Notes: generated by a model not told the origin, from the sequence alone. Shown: positions 32,281 to 44,682, counted from the first letter of the stretch. The stretch: 64,000 bases of DNA from Ailurus styani (GCA_002007465.1 LNAC01000347.1:732765-796764), one strand, 5' to 3'. Made by a program: numbers and translations.

Positions 32281-35200
32281 GTGGTTAAACTATTAACAGT
32301 GACAACAGAAACATTTACAAACTTCCTATGGCCCCGTGGGTCATAAAAAGGGTTAGGGCAAGAGGTATATCCATTTAATTCTCTCGGTGGTTCCTCAACC
32401 CAGACAAATGCTGTTTTCTCCCTGTTGTGATAGTACTATGGCTTGCAGTTGGAGCAGTCTGGATAATGACTTTTTTTCACAGCTACTAAATATAACTGTT
32501 GGTCGATAGGTGCCATATTGTACAACGCATTCATTATAGTAGCTGTTATATTACCATTATAATTCATAATTTTTGTATTTTAAAAATTTAGTCCACCTGT
32601 TCAAAATTTTGAAAACATTTAACACTATTTTCCATGAAACTAGAAGTACTTATTCAATTGGATATCCTCAGAGAAGTTAACTCCATAAACTTTGGGGGGA
32701 GGTGGCAATATGATCTTTTCACAAGTGGGGATTTAGGGGGTGTGTGTGTACTGGGGGGCTGGAGTATGGATATTTTAAAGGATTTTGTACCTTCCTACTT
32801 CTAGGTGGATATAAAATGTCCCGACCTCCTCCTCCTGGCAATGTTTGTCTAGATAAAACCTTTCTTTAAGGTAGGCCTTGTCAAAGAAACAAGATAGTTG
32901 CTGACAGCACAACAATCCATATATACAAAATATGTTTAATGGTCATTCGTGTAAGTAGATTTATATAAACAGAAAATAGTTCCGTTATTTTCTTCGCCAA
33001 GCAATCAAGCAGAACACTAGGACCGATACAATTAACAGCCCAAAGACTTGGCTACAATAGCCACGCTGAGTAAGACATGAGCGCCATCTGGAGGGTCCAC
33101 TTGAAACTACAGTGCAGCATCTGAAGAATCTGTTAAGTATTAAGGTACCGTTTGTGGATAGGAGCCAGGAATGAGCTACCTTCATTCCACAACCTGAGCT
33201 CCTACTATTTTAAGCTTCCAATAGAGGACTGAGAATGTTGTTATTCAGTGAAGTGCTTTTAGCAGAGGTGAGAAATGAAACTTTAACATCTGAGGAGTAC
33301 TGATGTCAGCTCATTAGTAACTGTAAGTCAGGAAGTATTAGGCAAGAGGGAAATAGGCAAATGTGTCCCCAGTCGGCTGTGCCCCGATGTCCCATATCCT
33401 TACCCTGAGTAGGGCCTCATACAAATCCATCAGAATTTTTATTCGCAAGATGTAAATGACTGATAGTTTAGGTTTTCCAGAGGCATTTACATTTTAATAG
33501 AGAGAGATAACTGGCAGAATTTCCAGATGTCAACTGTTGTGGAGGCTATGTTGGAGTAAAACAATCATCTCCTTTATCAAATACTTAATCATTTCTTTTA
33601 AGTAAACTAGATCTGTTCCTCGCTGATACTCATTTTAATGAAAATGTTCTAAAAGGAGTATTTAGCCCCTCAAAAGTCTGAGTAATTTAAAACATTTACA
33701 TTTCTTATGTTTATATATTTCTAATAAGACACTGATTATTTTATGTTTGTTTTTTACGATACTGGTATTTTAATGAGATACTTAGTCCCCAATGCTCTCA
33801 AATATCTCTGGTGAAAAACTTTATTTTTTAAAAATTCCCTATCACTTGAGGGACCAATACCTGTGTATATTAAGGTAATAATTTTGTGGCAATATCTTAA
33901 AGAGTTTAGTCTATCCGAACTTGTCACAGACCGTTTAGAGTGTTTCAGCTGGCCTTGGTCTGTCAACTGCATTTGAAGATTACTGTTGCTGCCCTATTTC
34001 CTATTTTCTAAAAAATACCGGCATTTGGCCTGAAGATCTCTGTCCACCAGGACCACCGCCATATTCAAGAGCCTGACTTACACTTTCCTCCCAACTTTTA
34101 GAAGAATATGGTCTTTGAATCCATAAAAACGAACATTTCAAACATTTTAAACTGACCCTCTTTGTGATGTTTGTACAACTCCCCCATTACCTTGTTTGGT
34201 TCAACGAGCTTCAGGTTTGCCAATTTTGTGATGAATTTGGCCTAGACACCAGAAGCTTATGTAAGACACTTGGGAAGCACAGAAGTTCAGGTATTTAAGG
34301 ATTAACAGAGAAATCCATCTAGGAAATCCATGTAGCAGACAAGACATATGCTTTCTTGATATGAAGATTACAGGAAAGCTTTAGTTGAGGTTGTGTTTTT
34401 TTGTTTTGTTTTGCCAAAATGCAGACTGACAGTGTCTTTTTTTTTTTTTTCCATTGACAGTGTCTTTTGATTTATAAGTAATTCTGGTTTTCTGACGCTT
34501 CTTTCACCCACTGATTCAAAAGCAATGCAGTCTTTGTTTTCTTATCCCAATAACCCGAAACTGAAAATCCTGCATGGCCATATATTAAGTAAAGTGTTCA
34601 TATGTTTCCATTTATAAGGCACAAAATCCACAAATCGCTCAGAGAAAGGAAGAAAACAAAGACCTGAAGATAAAATAACCTATTACTAGAAGAGATTCAT
34701 CAAACTGGAGTGAAAACAAAGTACTTCCCTTTGTAGTAAAAGGGACCTTATACTGATAGGAAACTTAGCCTCTGAGAAGACTCACATGGCTCCTCCATCA
34801 ACACAGGCCCCTTCACTGGATTAGCACATAAATCAGTCCTCAGAGAGGGCTGTATGGCCAGAACACATCTATCACAAATACCCTCTATCCCATAGAAGCT
34901 ACTGGGCAACAGAAAATTCTAGCTACAGGGTACCTGGTTCACCACTCTTACCCAAAGGAGTCTTCAGGGACCAACCCATAGTGATCACACATGCTCACCT
35001 GTCCCGGGACTTGATTATTTTAAGGATTCATCTCTAAATTGAGGCATAGCCTCCTGCCTGAGGACCCTGAACTAACGTAGTTATGTAGGTCCTTTACATG
35101 ACAGCATCTAGTTAAGAGGCTGGACCTTGGGTTCCTCTTGAAATAATCAGATTCCTAGAAGAACCAGAACCAATTCATTCTATTAGGGTTTTTGTTTGTT

Positions 35201-36180
35201 TATTTGTTTTGTTTCTTTAAACATGCTGGTCCAAATCTAGAGAAGACTCCCTCCCTAGCACAAGCCCCAGATTTTCTGGCCTGTTAAGGCAGCCCTGATA
35301 GATCTCAAGTACTGCAGTCCACAGGTATAAAACAGAAGGGTCTCATGACACAAAACAGTATCCATGCTTGTTGGCTGGGCCTCCTGATGGCTCTTGGCAC
35401 TGTACATTCTAGTACCGTGTAGTAGTATATGAAAATAAGCTTCCTGAATGTCCACATGGATCCAAGGATTTCCTGGAAATATGACTGCTTCATAGTCCTC
35501 TATATTACCATGCAAGGTACAGATGGGAGTACACTGTAGAGAATACAGCCAGGCAGATATCATTCTGAGAAAAGGGTCAGAGTGGGCAAGAGAGGAGGGA
35601 CCAGAACTCGGAAGAACCAAGTAATTCATTATGTCTAAGGGTTTCACTGAATCATCTTGAAGATTCTGACTTCTCCACCCTGGACAATCTGAAATCCAAA
35701 TGAAATCAAGTTCTTGGGTCAGTGTACTCAATTACCAAAGACCAATATGGTAGGACCATATTCCAATATGGTAGGCCATTCCAATAGGGTGTGGACCAGC
35801 CACGTACTTACTTTCCAGTCCAACTTTATAATCCCTTTAGCTCCAGGACTTGCCCCTGGAGGCCAAAGTCAAAATTCCACTGAATTTTCAGGCAGAAAGA
35901 TCATCCTTAATTCAGTGTCCCATGAATTCCAGCCAACATCCCTTCCTTTCCTGTATCTCGTAAGGCTGTGACACAGAGGGAAAAGTAATACTCCTTTTAT
36001 TAGCAACAACTATTAACAAAGTTCTTGAATCCTTTGGCTTTCCAATGCCATAGCATATCCTTGGAAATACGTGTTAATTTAAAAGCAACTCTTAAAAACA
36101 AAAAGTCAGCTCCTATTTTTGTTCTGAGCGTTCCCCAAATCACAACAGGCTGCCTCTACACCTCATCCCACCTGCCAGCC
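32281..36180 (-). other. PAQR8: Probable PAQR8 3' UTR and flanking sequence
   Basis: 3.9 kb directly downstream of the PAQR8 stop, free of recognisable SINE, LINE or DNA transposons, which is unusual for this window and fits a long 3' untranslated region. Several minus-strand AATAAA hexamers occur (for example near 33,436, 33,820, 35,195 and 35,990), so the polyadenylation site cannot be fixed. It contains a 66-codon open frame at 32,985-33,185 and a 158-codon frame at 35,255-35,731, both on the minus strand and neither recognised. Assignment is by position and inference. Confidence 0.45.
35741..35792 (+). repeat. Short local tandem duplication
   Basis: CCAATATGGTAGG occurs at 35,742 and again at 35,763, each followed by a CCAT word, with a third partial copy CCAATAGGGT at 35,781. 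Confidence 0.8.
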
Positions 36181-37245
36181 TCAGGAATCTTTCTTTGTCA
36201 GTCTCGCCTTGACTTTGTGTCTCAGGAGCGCTGCGGTGGCAGCGCTGCAGGCCGCCAAGAAGAAGAAAGACAGACAGGCCATGTAGACAGACAGGGGGCT
36301 ATGGCGCTGCAGAAAGATCTCCTGCCGCCCCTGGTAATCCAGAAGGATGGCCTCCAGCTGGGAGAGCGTGCAGACAGACAGAAAGGCGTGGAAGATCTGA
36401 TGCCCATGGCCCACAATGTCACAGGAACCCGGGAAGTACTTCTCAGGAACCGGGCAGGAGAAGAAGTAGGCGCTGACCAGGAAGAAGAGGATCTGGAGGG
36501 TGTGGTACCAGGCCGCCTGCTCCTGGCAGCCAGCCAGGTGGCACAGGGCCACGCGGTGGGCCACGGGGCTGATGTCGAGGACGAAGGCCAGCCCTGCCGG
36601 CACCACCTGACAGAGCTTCCTCATGATCGGGTAAGGCCTGCGGTAGCGGTACTTGGCATAGCAACAGCCAGCGCAAGATAACCAGCCACAGAAGGCAGCT
36701 GCCGGCAAGAAGAAGAGCCAGAACAGCTCGTACCAGGCCTGGTCAGAGCTGTAGAAGAAGTGGGCCAAGGCGCTGCCATACTGGTAGACGCTCACGCCCA
36801 CGTAGTCCACAAAGTAGAAGGTGTAGTGTGAGAGCTCGGACTTGGACTGCAGCAGGTGGGCCAGAAGGCTGCACGTGAGGTAAGTGATGGACGACAGGAT
36901 GAAGAGGAGCAGGGGCAGCGAGCGCGTGGAGGCCCACGGCAAGGCCTCGGCCTCGGCGAAGGCCCAGAAGCGCAGGAGCACGGCCAGGGCGGCCAGCAAG
37001 TGGGTCCACACGTTGACCACCTCGTTGTGCTTCTGAAAGAGGCTGAAGAAGTAGTAGCGCCACTCGTGGCCCGTGGGGCGGTAGCCGGTGCGGATGTAGG
37101 GCTCCCGGAAGAGCTGGGGCACGTCGGTCTCCGGGACGGTGCAGGGCATCTTGGGAAGGCCGTCCTCCAGGAGCTTGGGCAGGCGGCGCAGCTGCGGCCC
37201 GCTCACCGACAGCGTGCTCAAGCGCTCCAAGATGGCGGTCGTCAT
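36181..37245 (-). CDS. PAQR8: PAQR8, membrane progestin receptor beta, complete single-exon reading frame
   Basis: The 354-residue product starts MTTAILERLSTLSVSG and ends VKARLTKKDS, and I recognise it as mammalian PAQR8 (mPR-beta, LMPB1). It is a plasma-membrane progestin-binding receptor of the PAQR/HlyIII fold with seven to eight membrane helices. Visible family motifs are the pre-membrane block around residues 50-82 (RTGYRPTGHEWRYYF, NVWTHL), the SxxxH motif at S126-H130, an aspartate at D147, and the HxxxH motif at H282-H286. The ATG was chosen because the known protein starts there and it has G at -3; the open frame continues 58 codons further upstream into splice-acceptor and non-coding sequence. 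A likely acceptor (TTCCCCGCAG) ends at 37,270, leaving 24 nt of 5' leader in this exon. No disabling change is present. Confidence 0.98.
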   Translation of the reverse strand: MTTAILERLSTLSVSGPQLRRLPKLLEDGLPKMPCTVPETDVPQLFREPYIRTGYRPTGHEWRYYFFSLFQKHNEVVNVWTHLLAALAVLLRFWAFAEAEALPWASTRSLPLLLFILSSITYLTCSLLAHLLQSKSELSHYTFYFVDYVGVSVYQYGSALAHFFYSSDQAWYELFWLFFLPAAAFCGWLSCAGCCYAKYRYRRPYPIMRKLCQVVPAGLAFVLDISPVAHRVALCHLAGCQEQAAWYHTLQILFFLVSAYFFSCPVPEKYFPGSCDIVGHGHQIFHAFLSVCTLSQLEAILLDYQGRQEIFLQRHSPLSVYMACLSFFFLAACSAATAALLRHKVKARLTKKDS

Positions 37246-37285
37246 GGCTGCCGGCGCGGCCCGCGGGACCTGCGGGGAACACGAG
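37246..37285 (-). other. PAQR8: PAQR8 coding-exon 5' leader and probable splice acceptor
   Basis: On the minus strand a pyrimidine-rich stretch ends in CGCAG at 37,270-37,272, directly before a GC-rich 24-nt leader and the PAQR8 ATG. This suggests that an upstream non-coding exon is spliced to the coding exon, as I recall for the human gene. I could not find that upstream exon. Confidence 0.55.
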
Positions 37286-38384
37286 AGAGTCGGCACTCGG
37301 CGGGGCAGGCGCGCCGAGGGCTGCCTAGTGCTCCTGGCGCGTCTGGGGAGCCCGGCAGCCGCACGCGGCTTCTCTGAGCCGCGTTTTTGTTGCATGTGTA
37401 CCCAATCGAGTTGGACCAAGAGCCCTTCCCACCCAAAGGTTCTGGTTTCACCGTGAAGCTAAGTCCCATCTAGTAAGATGGGGCTGTTAGCCAGCCCCTT
37501 GGAATGACAGCCACAAGGTAAGTAAGCGTGCCTTTGCGGGCTTTGAGGGTTCCTAGATGTTATTACAATGGACTCATCGGACAGGCTCTAATAGTATGAG
37601 ATATTACATGGAGATATACAAATTATAAATATGGAAGTGACTAACGATAGCCTACATTTCTTAAGCACCTAATCTTAAAATATCCACTAAGTTCACCAGT
37701 AACTTGAAATTCTGAGGTAAGCAATAGTTAACTTGAACTTCAAAGTAAAGACGGGCGAATGAGTCATGAATTTGGTTGGTAAAGACCAATACATATTCTG
37801 GTAAATACTTTAACAGCTAAAGAAAATTAACTGTGGCCTAAATTTAACATAAAATCTATTGGAAAGATTGGGAGGGGGTGTTTCTCTTTTCTTTTTAAAT
37901 TATGCTCTGGAAAGTAAGTAGTTTTAGATTTGCCTCTCCTGGGTCCCTAAATCTGTACTCAATGAATTTCAGACCTCAAAAATGCTTACTTACCCTACAC
38001 TTGGAATTTTTATGACAGATGAGCCAGACGAGCATAGCAATTATCTCATAAAACAATTCACAAAATAGCTGCAAAATTTCATGTGAATTTTTTGGGGGAA
38101 ACAAATGGATTTTCAGCATATATACATCTACCTTCTCTACTTCATATTTCCCAGCCTCTTTTCTTCAGAGAAGTTCAAAACTTGATTGATTTATCTAAAT
38201 GGCCCCCTCACTTCAGAGCCCTTCTGCTGGGAGAGATACACCAAGTGCTGCTCAAGGCATTACTAATTTTAGTGAAGAAAATTTAATCTTGCTATTCACA
38301 TTTCTTAATCAATATTGAAAAGGAAAAAATATCAGGTCTAAAATGTAGGGCATGAAAATGAATAAAATGTAAAAAAATAAAGTC
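37286..38384. other. Sequence upstream of the PAQR8 coding exon, nothing recognised
   Basis: The first 100 bases are still GC-rich; the rest is AT-rich. It is probably intronic for PAQR8. No upstream exon could be identified. Confidence 0.45.
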
Positions 38385-38550
38385 CAGAGAGACGTGGATT
38401 TAGTCCTTGGTTTGGGGCCACCTCCTGGATAATCTTGGGCAAGTTATAGAGCTATCTATCTAGGCTTCAATTTCTTCATCTGTAAAATCATTCTATATAC
38501 TGTATGAGTGGTTCTGGTGGTTAAATGTGAGACTCTAAAGTATAAAATGT
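38385..38550 (+). mobile_element. MIR fragment
   Basis: GATAATCTTGGGCAAGTTAT and CAATTTCTTCATCTGTAAAA are the conserved MIR core. Confidence 0.75.
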
Positions 38551-40399
38551 ATATATAAGGATTATGGAATCAGAAGGACAAAAAGAGGGGGAGTGAGAGA
38601 GAGAAAAAACAGTCATCAGAATACCTTCATTCATTAAAACAGAACAAAACAAAAGCTAAGCAGCGCTTCCGCTGTCAGCCAGTAGGGGGATCCAAGAGCC
38701 TGGGAGTTAAGTTCTAGAGGGAGACTCCTCCAACTGACTTCCCGTGGCTGTTTTCTGACAGAGCACATCAGGCGTGAGAGTAAGGGACCCGTAGACGGGA
38801 ACAGGTGGAGTATACTGGCCCCAGAATCAAGTGGACCCACTGCATGACTGGGCCTGGGACATGGGACAATGTTTCAAGTTTTCCTGTGATTACTTACTGG
38901 CTGAGAAGCATGTGGCCTGGGGGAGCTGGGCTTTGTTGGAGCTCTGGGGAATTAAAGAGCTCTGTGCTTTAGATATAGGCTTCTGCCATCTCTCGTGAAG
39001 TAGAGAGGTAAGTCAGATAGAAATATTGGTGTGATTTTGTGGTTGGGAGTAAAAGAGGTGAGTCACTGGGGATATGAGCTGTAGAAGAAGGAATCACGAA
39101 AGATGCTCCCGGTAGGCCTCACCAAGCATTGCTGTCTAAGGGTGTTTCCATCATCTCTGGTCACTCAAACCAACTGGAGACAATTCCACATCCAAAGTTA
39201 AATAACACATGACTGCACAATTTCTGCTTATGTTTATTTCCTCAAAATATGGTGTCCAGAACAATAAAGCAAGTGAACTTCTAAGGGCTGAAAACTTGGG
39301 TTTTGGTTATCTAATGGTTGGAACTGAGCACAGTGCAGACCTGGGAATCAATTGGCATCTGTCTCTTCTGAGAGAGAAAGGACAGATCATGATGCTGCTT
39401 TAGTATCAGTTTCCAGAAATCCCTGTCTGCTGAGCTCTGACCCCAAGAGTTCCTCCAGTCTTCATGTCACCAACCTCACCTCATGGCTTTAGGCTGACAA
39501 GTTCTTTTCAGAAAATTATTTCTACTTCTCTCATACTTATGGAAAATAAACTAGGAGATGTTTATAGAACTAAGAAGCAGAGAAGTACAAGATGTAAGGG
39601 TTTTAACTTTAGCTTCAAACGAAAAGATGCACAGGAAAAAAAAAATTGGCAGAATCATTATTCCTCTTGCAAATGAGGCTTTCTTTCCCAAGGATCTTTA
39701 AAATGCTGCCACACCAGCCTCAGGGTCTCCTTAGTAACTCCATCCTCTGGAGTGTGCAGCCCAAAACCGACAGAGAGACCTGGTTGTTGCAGGGACAGTA
39801 CCCCAGTAGCCTCCAACTCAAGATAGGATCTCTTATCTCTGTCAGCAGTGAGGATGCTATAAAGATCTAGGTCATCTATCTACGGGTGAAAAGGATCTAA
39901 AGTCCTCTTTGGAAGTACAGGGTCATGAAAAATTCTAAACTAATGGTCAGAAAAATTCTAAACTAATGGAATTATTTCTATGTCTTGTGCTCAGCAACTG
40001 CCCCTTCCCCGGGCATAAAATTCTCCCTTCATCTGAGAGCAGCCACCACAGCCACAGCAGTGGTGAGAGGGTATAATTTTTGGTTTTATCATCATTAACT
40101 TCAGAAGCCCCTGTCCAGTGGCTACCCCCATAGACAGCACTACTTTCACTGAGCCAGAGTGTGCTGTGCTTCTAGACAAAGGCTTAAAGGGCCAGCTGTA
40201 AAGTCTGAGAGCCTGTCTGGGAGGAAACCACATACTGGCCTCATGACATTAATGCAAACACACACCTCCAGTCTTCCTGGTGCTGGCCCTGAGTAAGGGT
40301 CTCGCCCTCATTCCTGGCCTCTGTCCCCATGCACTCCTCCCTGAGCTGATGTGGTCATCAGCCAACCAAGATGTTAGGGTATCTCCACACCCCTGTCAA
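38551..40399. other. Upstream or intronic sequence of PAQR8, nothing recognised
   Basis: About 1.8 kb with no recognisable repeat or gene. The short open frames carry no known domains. Confidence 0.5.
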
Positions 40400-41405
40400 C
40401 TGTGGTGTTCCCAGGGGTCCACCATCTGCTCCCTTTTCCACATCCAGAGTCCCTCAGATTCAAGTGCTTCTCCCACACCCTTGGCTTCAGCTAGCATCTG
40501 TATCAGATGATTCCCACACATACATCTGCAGCCAGGTCTTCCCTGAAATTTGGATTCAATTATCTAGTGGCTCTGGATTTCCAACTGAATATTCCACAAG
40601 CACTTCAAATTCAACATCTTCAAACTTCTTCTTCAACCCAGATTTGACCCTTCCCCTACATCTAATCAGTCATTTAGGTTCTGTTGATCTTATCTGAACA
40701 TTTCTGAAATCCATTCATTCTTTCTATTTCTACCACTCTCCATTCAGGCCTTCAAAATGAACGTATGCAGAGGATAACAGCAGTGTCATAACTGACCTTT
40801 CTTCCTCAAGTTCCCCTGCCTCATGTCCCCCAGACCCTCTGTTCTCCAAGCTACTTCAGAGTGATAGGTTTAAAAAAATGGAAATCTGATCACCACTCCC
40901 CTCCCCATATTCCGTAGCAGCTTATCATTGCTTGTTTACAACACAAACTCTAAGCCCTTAACAGGCCAACTTCTGTTGACCTCCTTTCACTCCCAGCTTC
41001 CTCTTCCGAGAGGATCCACAGCCCCCAGGTCACGTTGATGGCCTAGATGATAATACTGGGAGTCTTTCAAAAGTGCCATACTCTTTATCTCCAGTGCATA
41101 CTTCGGCACACGATGACAACCCTCCAGTCCAGCAACCCCAGCTCATCAACGTTTGTCCAGGAGCTCCGGCAGGAAGCTTTTCCTAACCCCCAGGCCACTT
41201 TTAAGACTCTCCCAGCAACCATCTACCCTGGCCTTCCTCCCCCAGCACACTTTGGTCCTGAGGTCCTGATCATTGGTTTACTCTGCTCACTCCCCCATTC
41301 CTGGCCAGCTCCATTCGAGGCAGGGACTGAGTAGTGTGCAAGTTCCCATGTCTAAAATGGTATGCAGCATATAAAATAATTGTACAACTAATCATTATTT
41401 ACTGA
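40400..41405 (+). mobile_element. L2 LINE, about 1 kb
   Basis: It follows the L2 3' sequence in order: CAAATTCAACATCTTCAAAC, ATGGAAATCTGATCACCACT, GCAGGAAGCTTTTCCTAACC and a decayed AATCATTATTTACTGAATGA end. No frame is intact. Confidence 0.75.
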
Positions 41406-41489
41406 ATGAGCAGTTCTTTAGGCCCAGAAACATGGCACCAATTTCCTTCTGTTCAGCAAGGTTAAGGGAAAAGAGAAATAATGGTCTGG

Positions 41490-41633
41490 GAGTCAGGGGG
41501 TCTGACTGTTCCATATTTGCTCTCCTCAATTAGCTGTGTGGCCATGCCCCAAGACATTAAACTACTCATTGTAATTTTCTTCATGAAAAAAGGTGGGTGC
41601 GAGATGATCTCCTGTCTTTCCATCTCTCAGTAT
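41490..41633 (+). mobile_element. MIR fragment (weak)
   Basis: CAATTAGCTGTGTGGCCATG and 'ttgtaattttcttcatgaaaa' align loosely with the MIR core. Confidence 0.45.
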
Positions 41634-41651
41634 AAAAAGAGGATAAATACT

Positions 41652-41855
41652 GGGGTGCCTGGGTGGCTCAGTCGTTAAGCGTCTGCATTTGGCTCAGGTC
41701 ATGATCCCAAGGTCCTAGGATCGAGCCCTGGGATGGAGCCCCGCATCGGGCTCCCTGTTTTTCGGGAAGCCTGCTTCTCCCTCTCCCACTCCCCCTACTG
41801 GTGTTCCCTCTCTTGCTGTATCTCTGTCAAATAAATAAATAAAATCTTAAAAAAA
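41652..41855 (+). mobile_element. CAN-SINE, complete, with a short internal repeat
   Basis: A forward copy from GGGGTGCCTGGGTGGCTCAG to ATAAATAAATAAAATCTTAA. The duplication AAAAAGAGGATAAATACT / AAAAAGAGGTTAAATACT flanks it. It carries a small repeat of GAGCCC(T/C)GGGATGGAGCCCC type in the body. Confidence 0.96.
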
Positions 41856-41873
41856 AAAAAGAGGTTAAATACT

Positions 41874-42689
41874 AAAATGGGCAGTAGTTGGACTGCACTT
41901 TGAAGAGACAAAACATGCACATTAAAGTAGTAGTAATATTTTAAACTCACAAAAGGATTCTAACTTAAATTTGCTGCCTTATATTTTATTTTAATGCAGT
42001 CTTTGAAAACTGAAACGGAGTTTAAAATTTTTGGTCCATTTCTGGAATCCTCATAATACCTTCCCCAACTGCTTTGTAAGTTTTAATTAGACTCAGGCTA
42101 TAATGGAATTAGAATTTAAATTTCTATCTTAATATGAACTATTATTTAACTCTATTTTAAATAAATGATATGAGTATGATATCTGTACCATGAATTCAGG
42201 TAATGTTTATATAAGAAAGTATTTAAAATGTTACATCGTGTTTTGGACTGTTTAGGGGTCCAATCTTAAAGTTTTATTTCAGATGCTCCTTTAAGATGAT
42301 TTAGAAAAAGATAATTACTGTAAGACAAAAACAGAAAGAGAAGAACAGGTGAAACCTGTGTTCATAGCAATAATTTGACATTTTAGTAAAAAGTTGTACG
42401 TTTCCATTTTTTTTTTAAATAAATCACAACCAAAGTATGCATTTTGAAGGTTTGGTTTTGTTTACCTAGTTTTGATGGGTGAAAACTACCCAGAATGCAT
42501 CTCTTCCTCAGTGACGTTAAATAAAACGATGAAATGACCTGTTTCTCTGAGTGTCGTGGTTCTCTGCATTATGCAAACAATGTCAAGTGCCCATAAATAA
42601 CCATTTAACTTTCAGAGAGGAGCTGTATGGATGAGCAGTGCGGTGCCTGAGCTGGTCTCCAGTCTCCTAGTAACAGATGTAACTGCTTA
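41874..42689. other. Upstream or intronic sequence, nothing recognised
   Basis: AT-rich, with no supported feature. Confidence 0.5.
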
Positions 42690-43138
42690 TTCCAGGTATG
42701 CCCATGGCCCTTCCTGCTCTTTGCAACCTCCTCCACTGCTGGGTTCCCTGTCTATGGGGGCTCACAAGTAGTCTGGCCACTGTCCTACTTTGGGCGCTCA
42801 TTATCTCCTACAGGCACCTTTGTCGGATATAGGAGGCTTTTCCTCTGCTCCCTAGCTGTGTGCCTCCATGACTATTCCCCACCGTCCCCTAACCCTGCCA
42901 CTTTTACGTTGTATTCCATTAATTTTACCATTCTTGCAGGCCTTTGTGCTTGTGTACATGCCTGGAATGCCCACCACTGCTTCCCACTGGCCAACTCCTA
43001 TTCAATCTTCATGCCCCAGTTCAAATCTCCCCTGGGGAACCTTTCCTTTTAGGTGCTTCTTTGCCTATACTACCACTGCACTACCCCCCACAATAGCACT
43101 CTCCTTTCTGTATAATTACAGTGTCCTGGTTTGCATTA
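42690..43138 (+). mobile_element. L2 LINE 3' region
   Basis: 'Tgtacatgcctggaatgccc' then 'ccagttcaaatctcccctgg' and ACCTTTCCTTTTAGGTGCTT are L2 3' text. It ends where the Tigger1-type element begins. Confidence 0.65.
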
Positions 43139-43197
43139 TAGGCATACCTTGCTTTATTGTGTTTTGCTTTATTGTGCTTTGCAGATACTGAATTTTT

Positions 43198-43304
43198 AAA
43201 AGATTTTATTTTTAAGTAATCTCTACACGCAGCGTAGGGCTCAAACTTTTAACCCCAAGATCAAGAGTTGCGTGCTTTACTGACTGAGCCAGCCAGGTAT
43301 GCCC
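43198..43304 (-). mobile_element. Short old CAN-SINE inside the Tigger1
   Basis: A reversed head-type element (GATTTTATTTTTAAGTAATC ... GAGCCAGCCAGGTATGCCC), flanked by AGATACTGAATTTTT and AGATATTGCATTTTT. Confidence 0.85.
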
Positions 43305-44682
43305 AGATATTGCATTTTTTACAAATGAAGGTTGGTGGCAGCACTGTATCCAGCAAGTCTATCACTGCCATTTTTCCAACAGCATTTGCTCACTTTGTGT
43401 CACATTTTGGTAATTCTTGCAATATTTCTAACTTTTTCATTATTATCACATTTGTTACTGTGATCTTTGATTAGTGATCTTTGCTGTTACTTTGGTATTT
43501 GTTTTAGTACCATGGACTGTGCCCATATAAGACTGCAAACTTAATAATTGTGTGTGTTGATTCCTCCACAGACTGGCCAGTCCCTGGTCTCTCTTCCCCT
43601 ACTTGGGACTCCTTGTCCCCTAAGACATGACAGTATTGAAATTAGGCCAGTTAATAAAAATTAAATGGCCTCTGAGTATTCAGGTGAAAGGAGGAGTCAC
43701 ACATCTCTCACTTCAAATCAAAAGCTAGAAATACTTAAGCTTTATACAAGAAGGCATGTTGAAAGCCAAGACAGGCCCAGAGCTAGGCCTCCTGCACCAA
43801 ACAGCCACATTGTGAATGCAAAGGAAAAGTTGGTGAAGGAAGTCAAAGTGCTACTTCAGTGGCACACAAATGAAAAGAAAGTGAAACAGCCTTATTGCTG
43901 ATGTGGATAAAGTTTCAGCAGTCTGGATAGAAGATCCAACCAGCCACAACATTCCCTTCAGCCAAAGCCTAATCCAGAGCAATGCCTTAATTCTCTTCAG
44001 TTCTTTGAAAGCTGAGAGAGGTAAGGAAGCTGGAGAAGAACAGTTTGGAGCGAGCAGAGGCTGGCTTTGAGGTGTAAGGAAAGAAGCCATCTCCGCAACA
44101 TGAAAGGACTAGGTGAAGCAACTGTAGCAGTTACGCAGAAGGTCTAGCTAAGAGGATTAATGAAGGTGGCTACACTAAATAACTAACTAAATTTTCAGTG
44201 TAAGTGAAACAGCCTTCTGTTGGAAGGAAATGCCATTTAGGACTTTCGTAGCTACAGAGAAGTTAGTGCCTGGCTTCAAAGGACAATCTGACTCTCTTGT
44301 TAGAAGCTAATGCAGCTGGTGATTTTAAGTTGAAGCCAGTGCTCGTTGACCACCTCAAAAATCCTAGGTCCCTTAAGAATGATGCTCTGTCTACTTTCCC
44401 TGTGCGCTGTAAATGGAATAGCAAAGCCTGGATGATAGCTCATCTGTTTATAACATGGTTTACTGAATATTTTAAGCCCACTATTGAGACCTACTACTCA
44501 AAATAAAGATTCCTTTCAAAATACTACTGCCATTGACAGTGCACCTGATCACCCAAGAGCTCTGATGGAGATGGTAAATGTTCTCATCCTGGCTAACACA
44601 GCATCCATTCTGCAGCTCATGGATCAAGGTGTCATTTCAACTCTCAAGTCTTATTTAATTCTTAACTAAATTCCATAACTTA

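Noticed and set aside
35255..35731. 158-codon minus-strand open frame downstream of PAQR8
   Set aside because: No recognised domain; probably 3' UTR sequence that is open by chance.
36856..37456. Open frames antisense or out of frame to PAQR8 (up to 218 codons at 36,025-36,681)
   Set aside because: Shadows of the PAQR8 coding exon caused by its high GC content.
43665..44669. Tigger1 transposase frames as a domesticated gene
   Set aside because: The frame stops after 78 codons, the catalytic part is in other frames, the C-terminal region is deleted and SINEs interrupt it.
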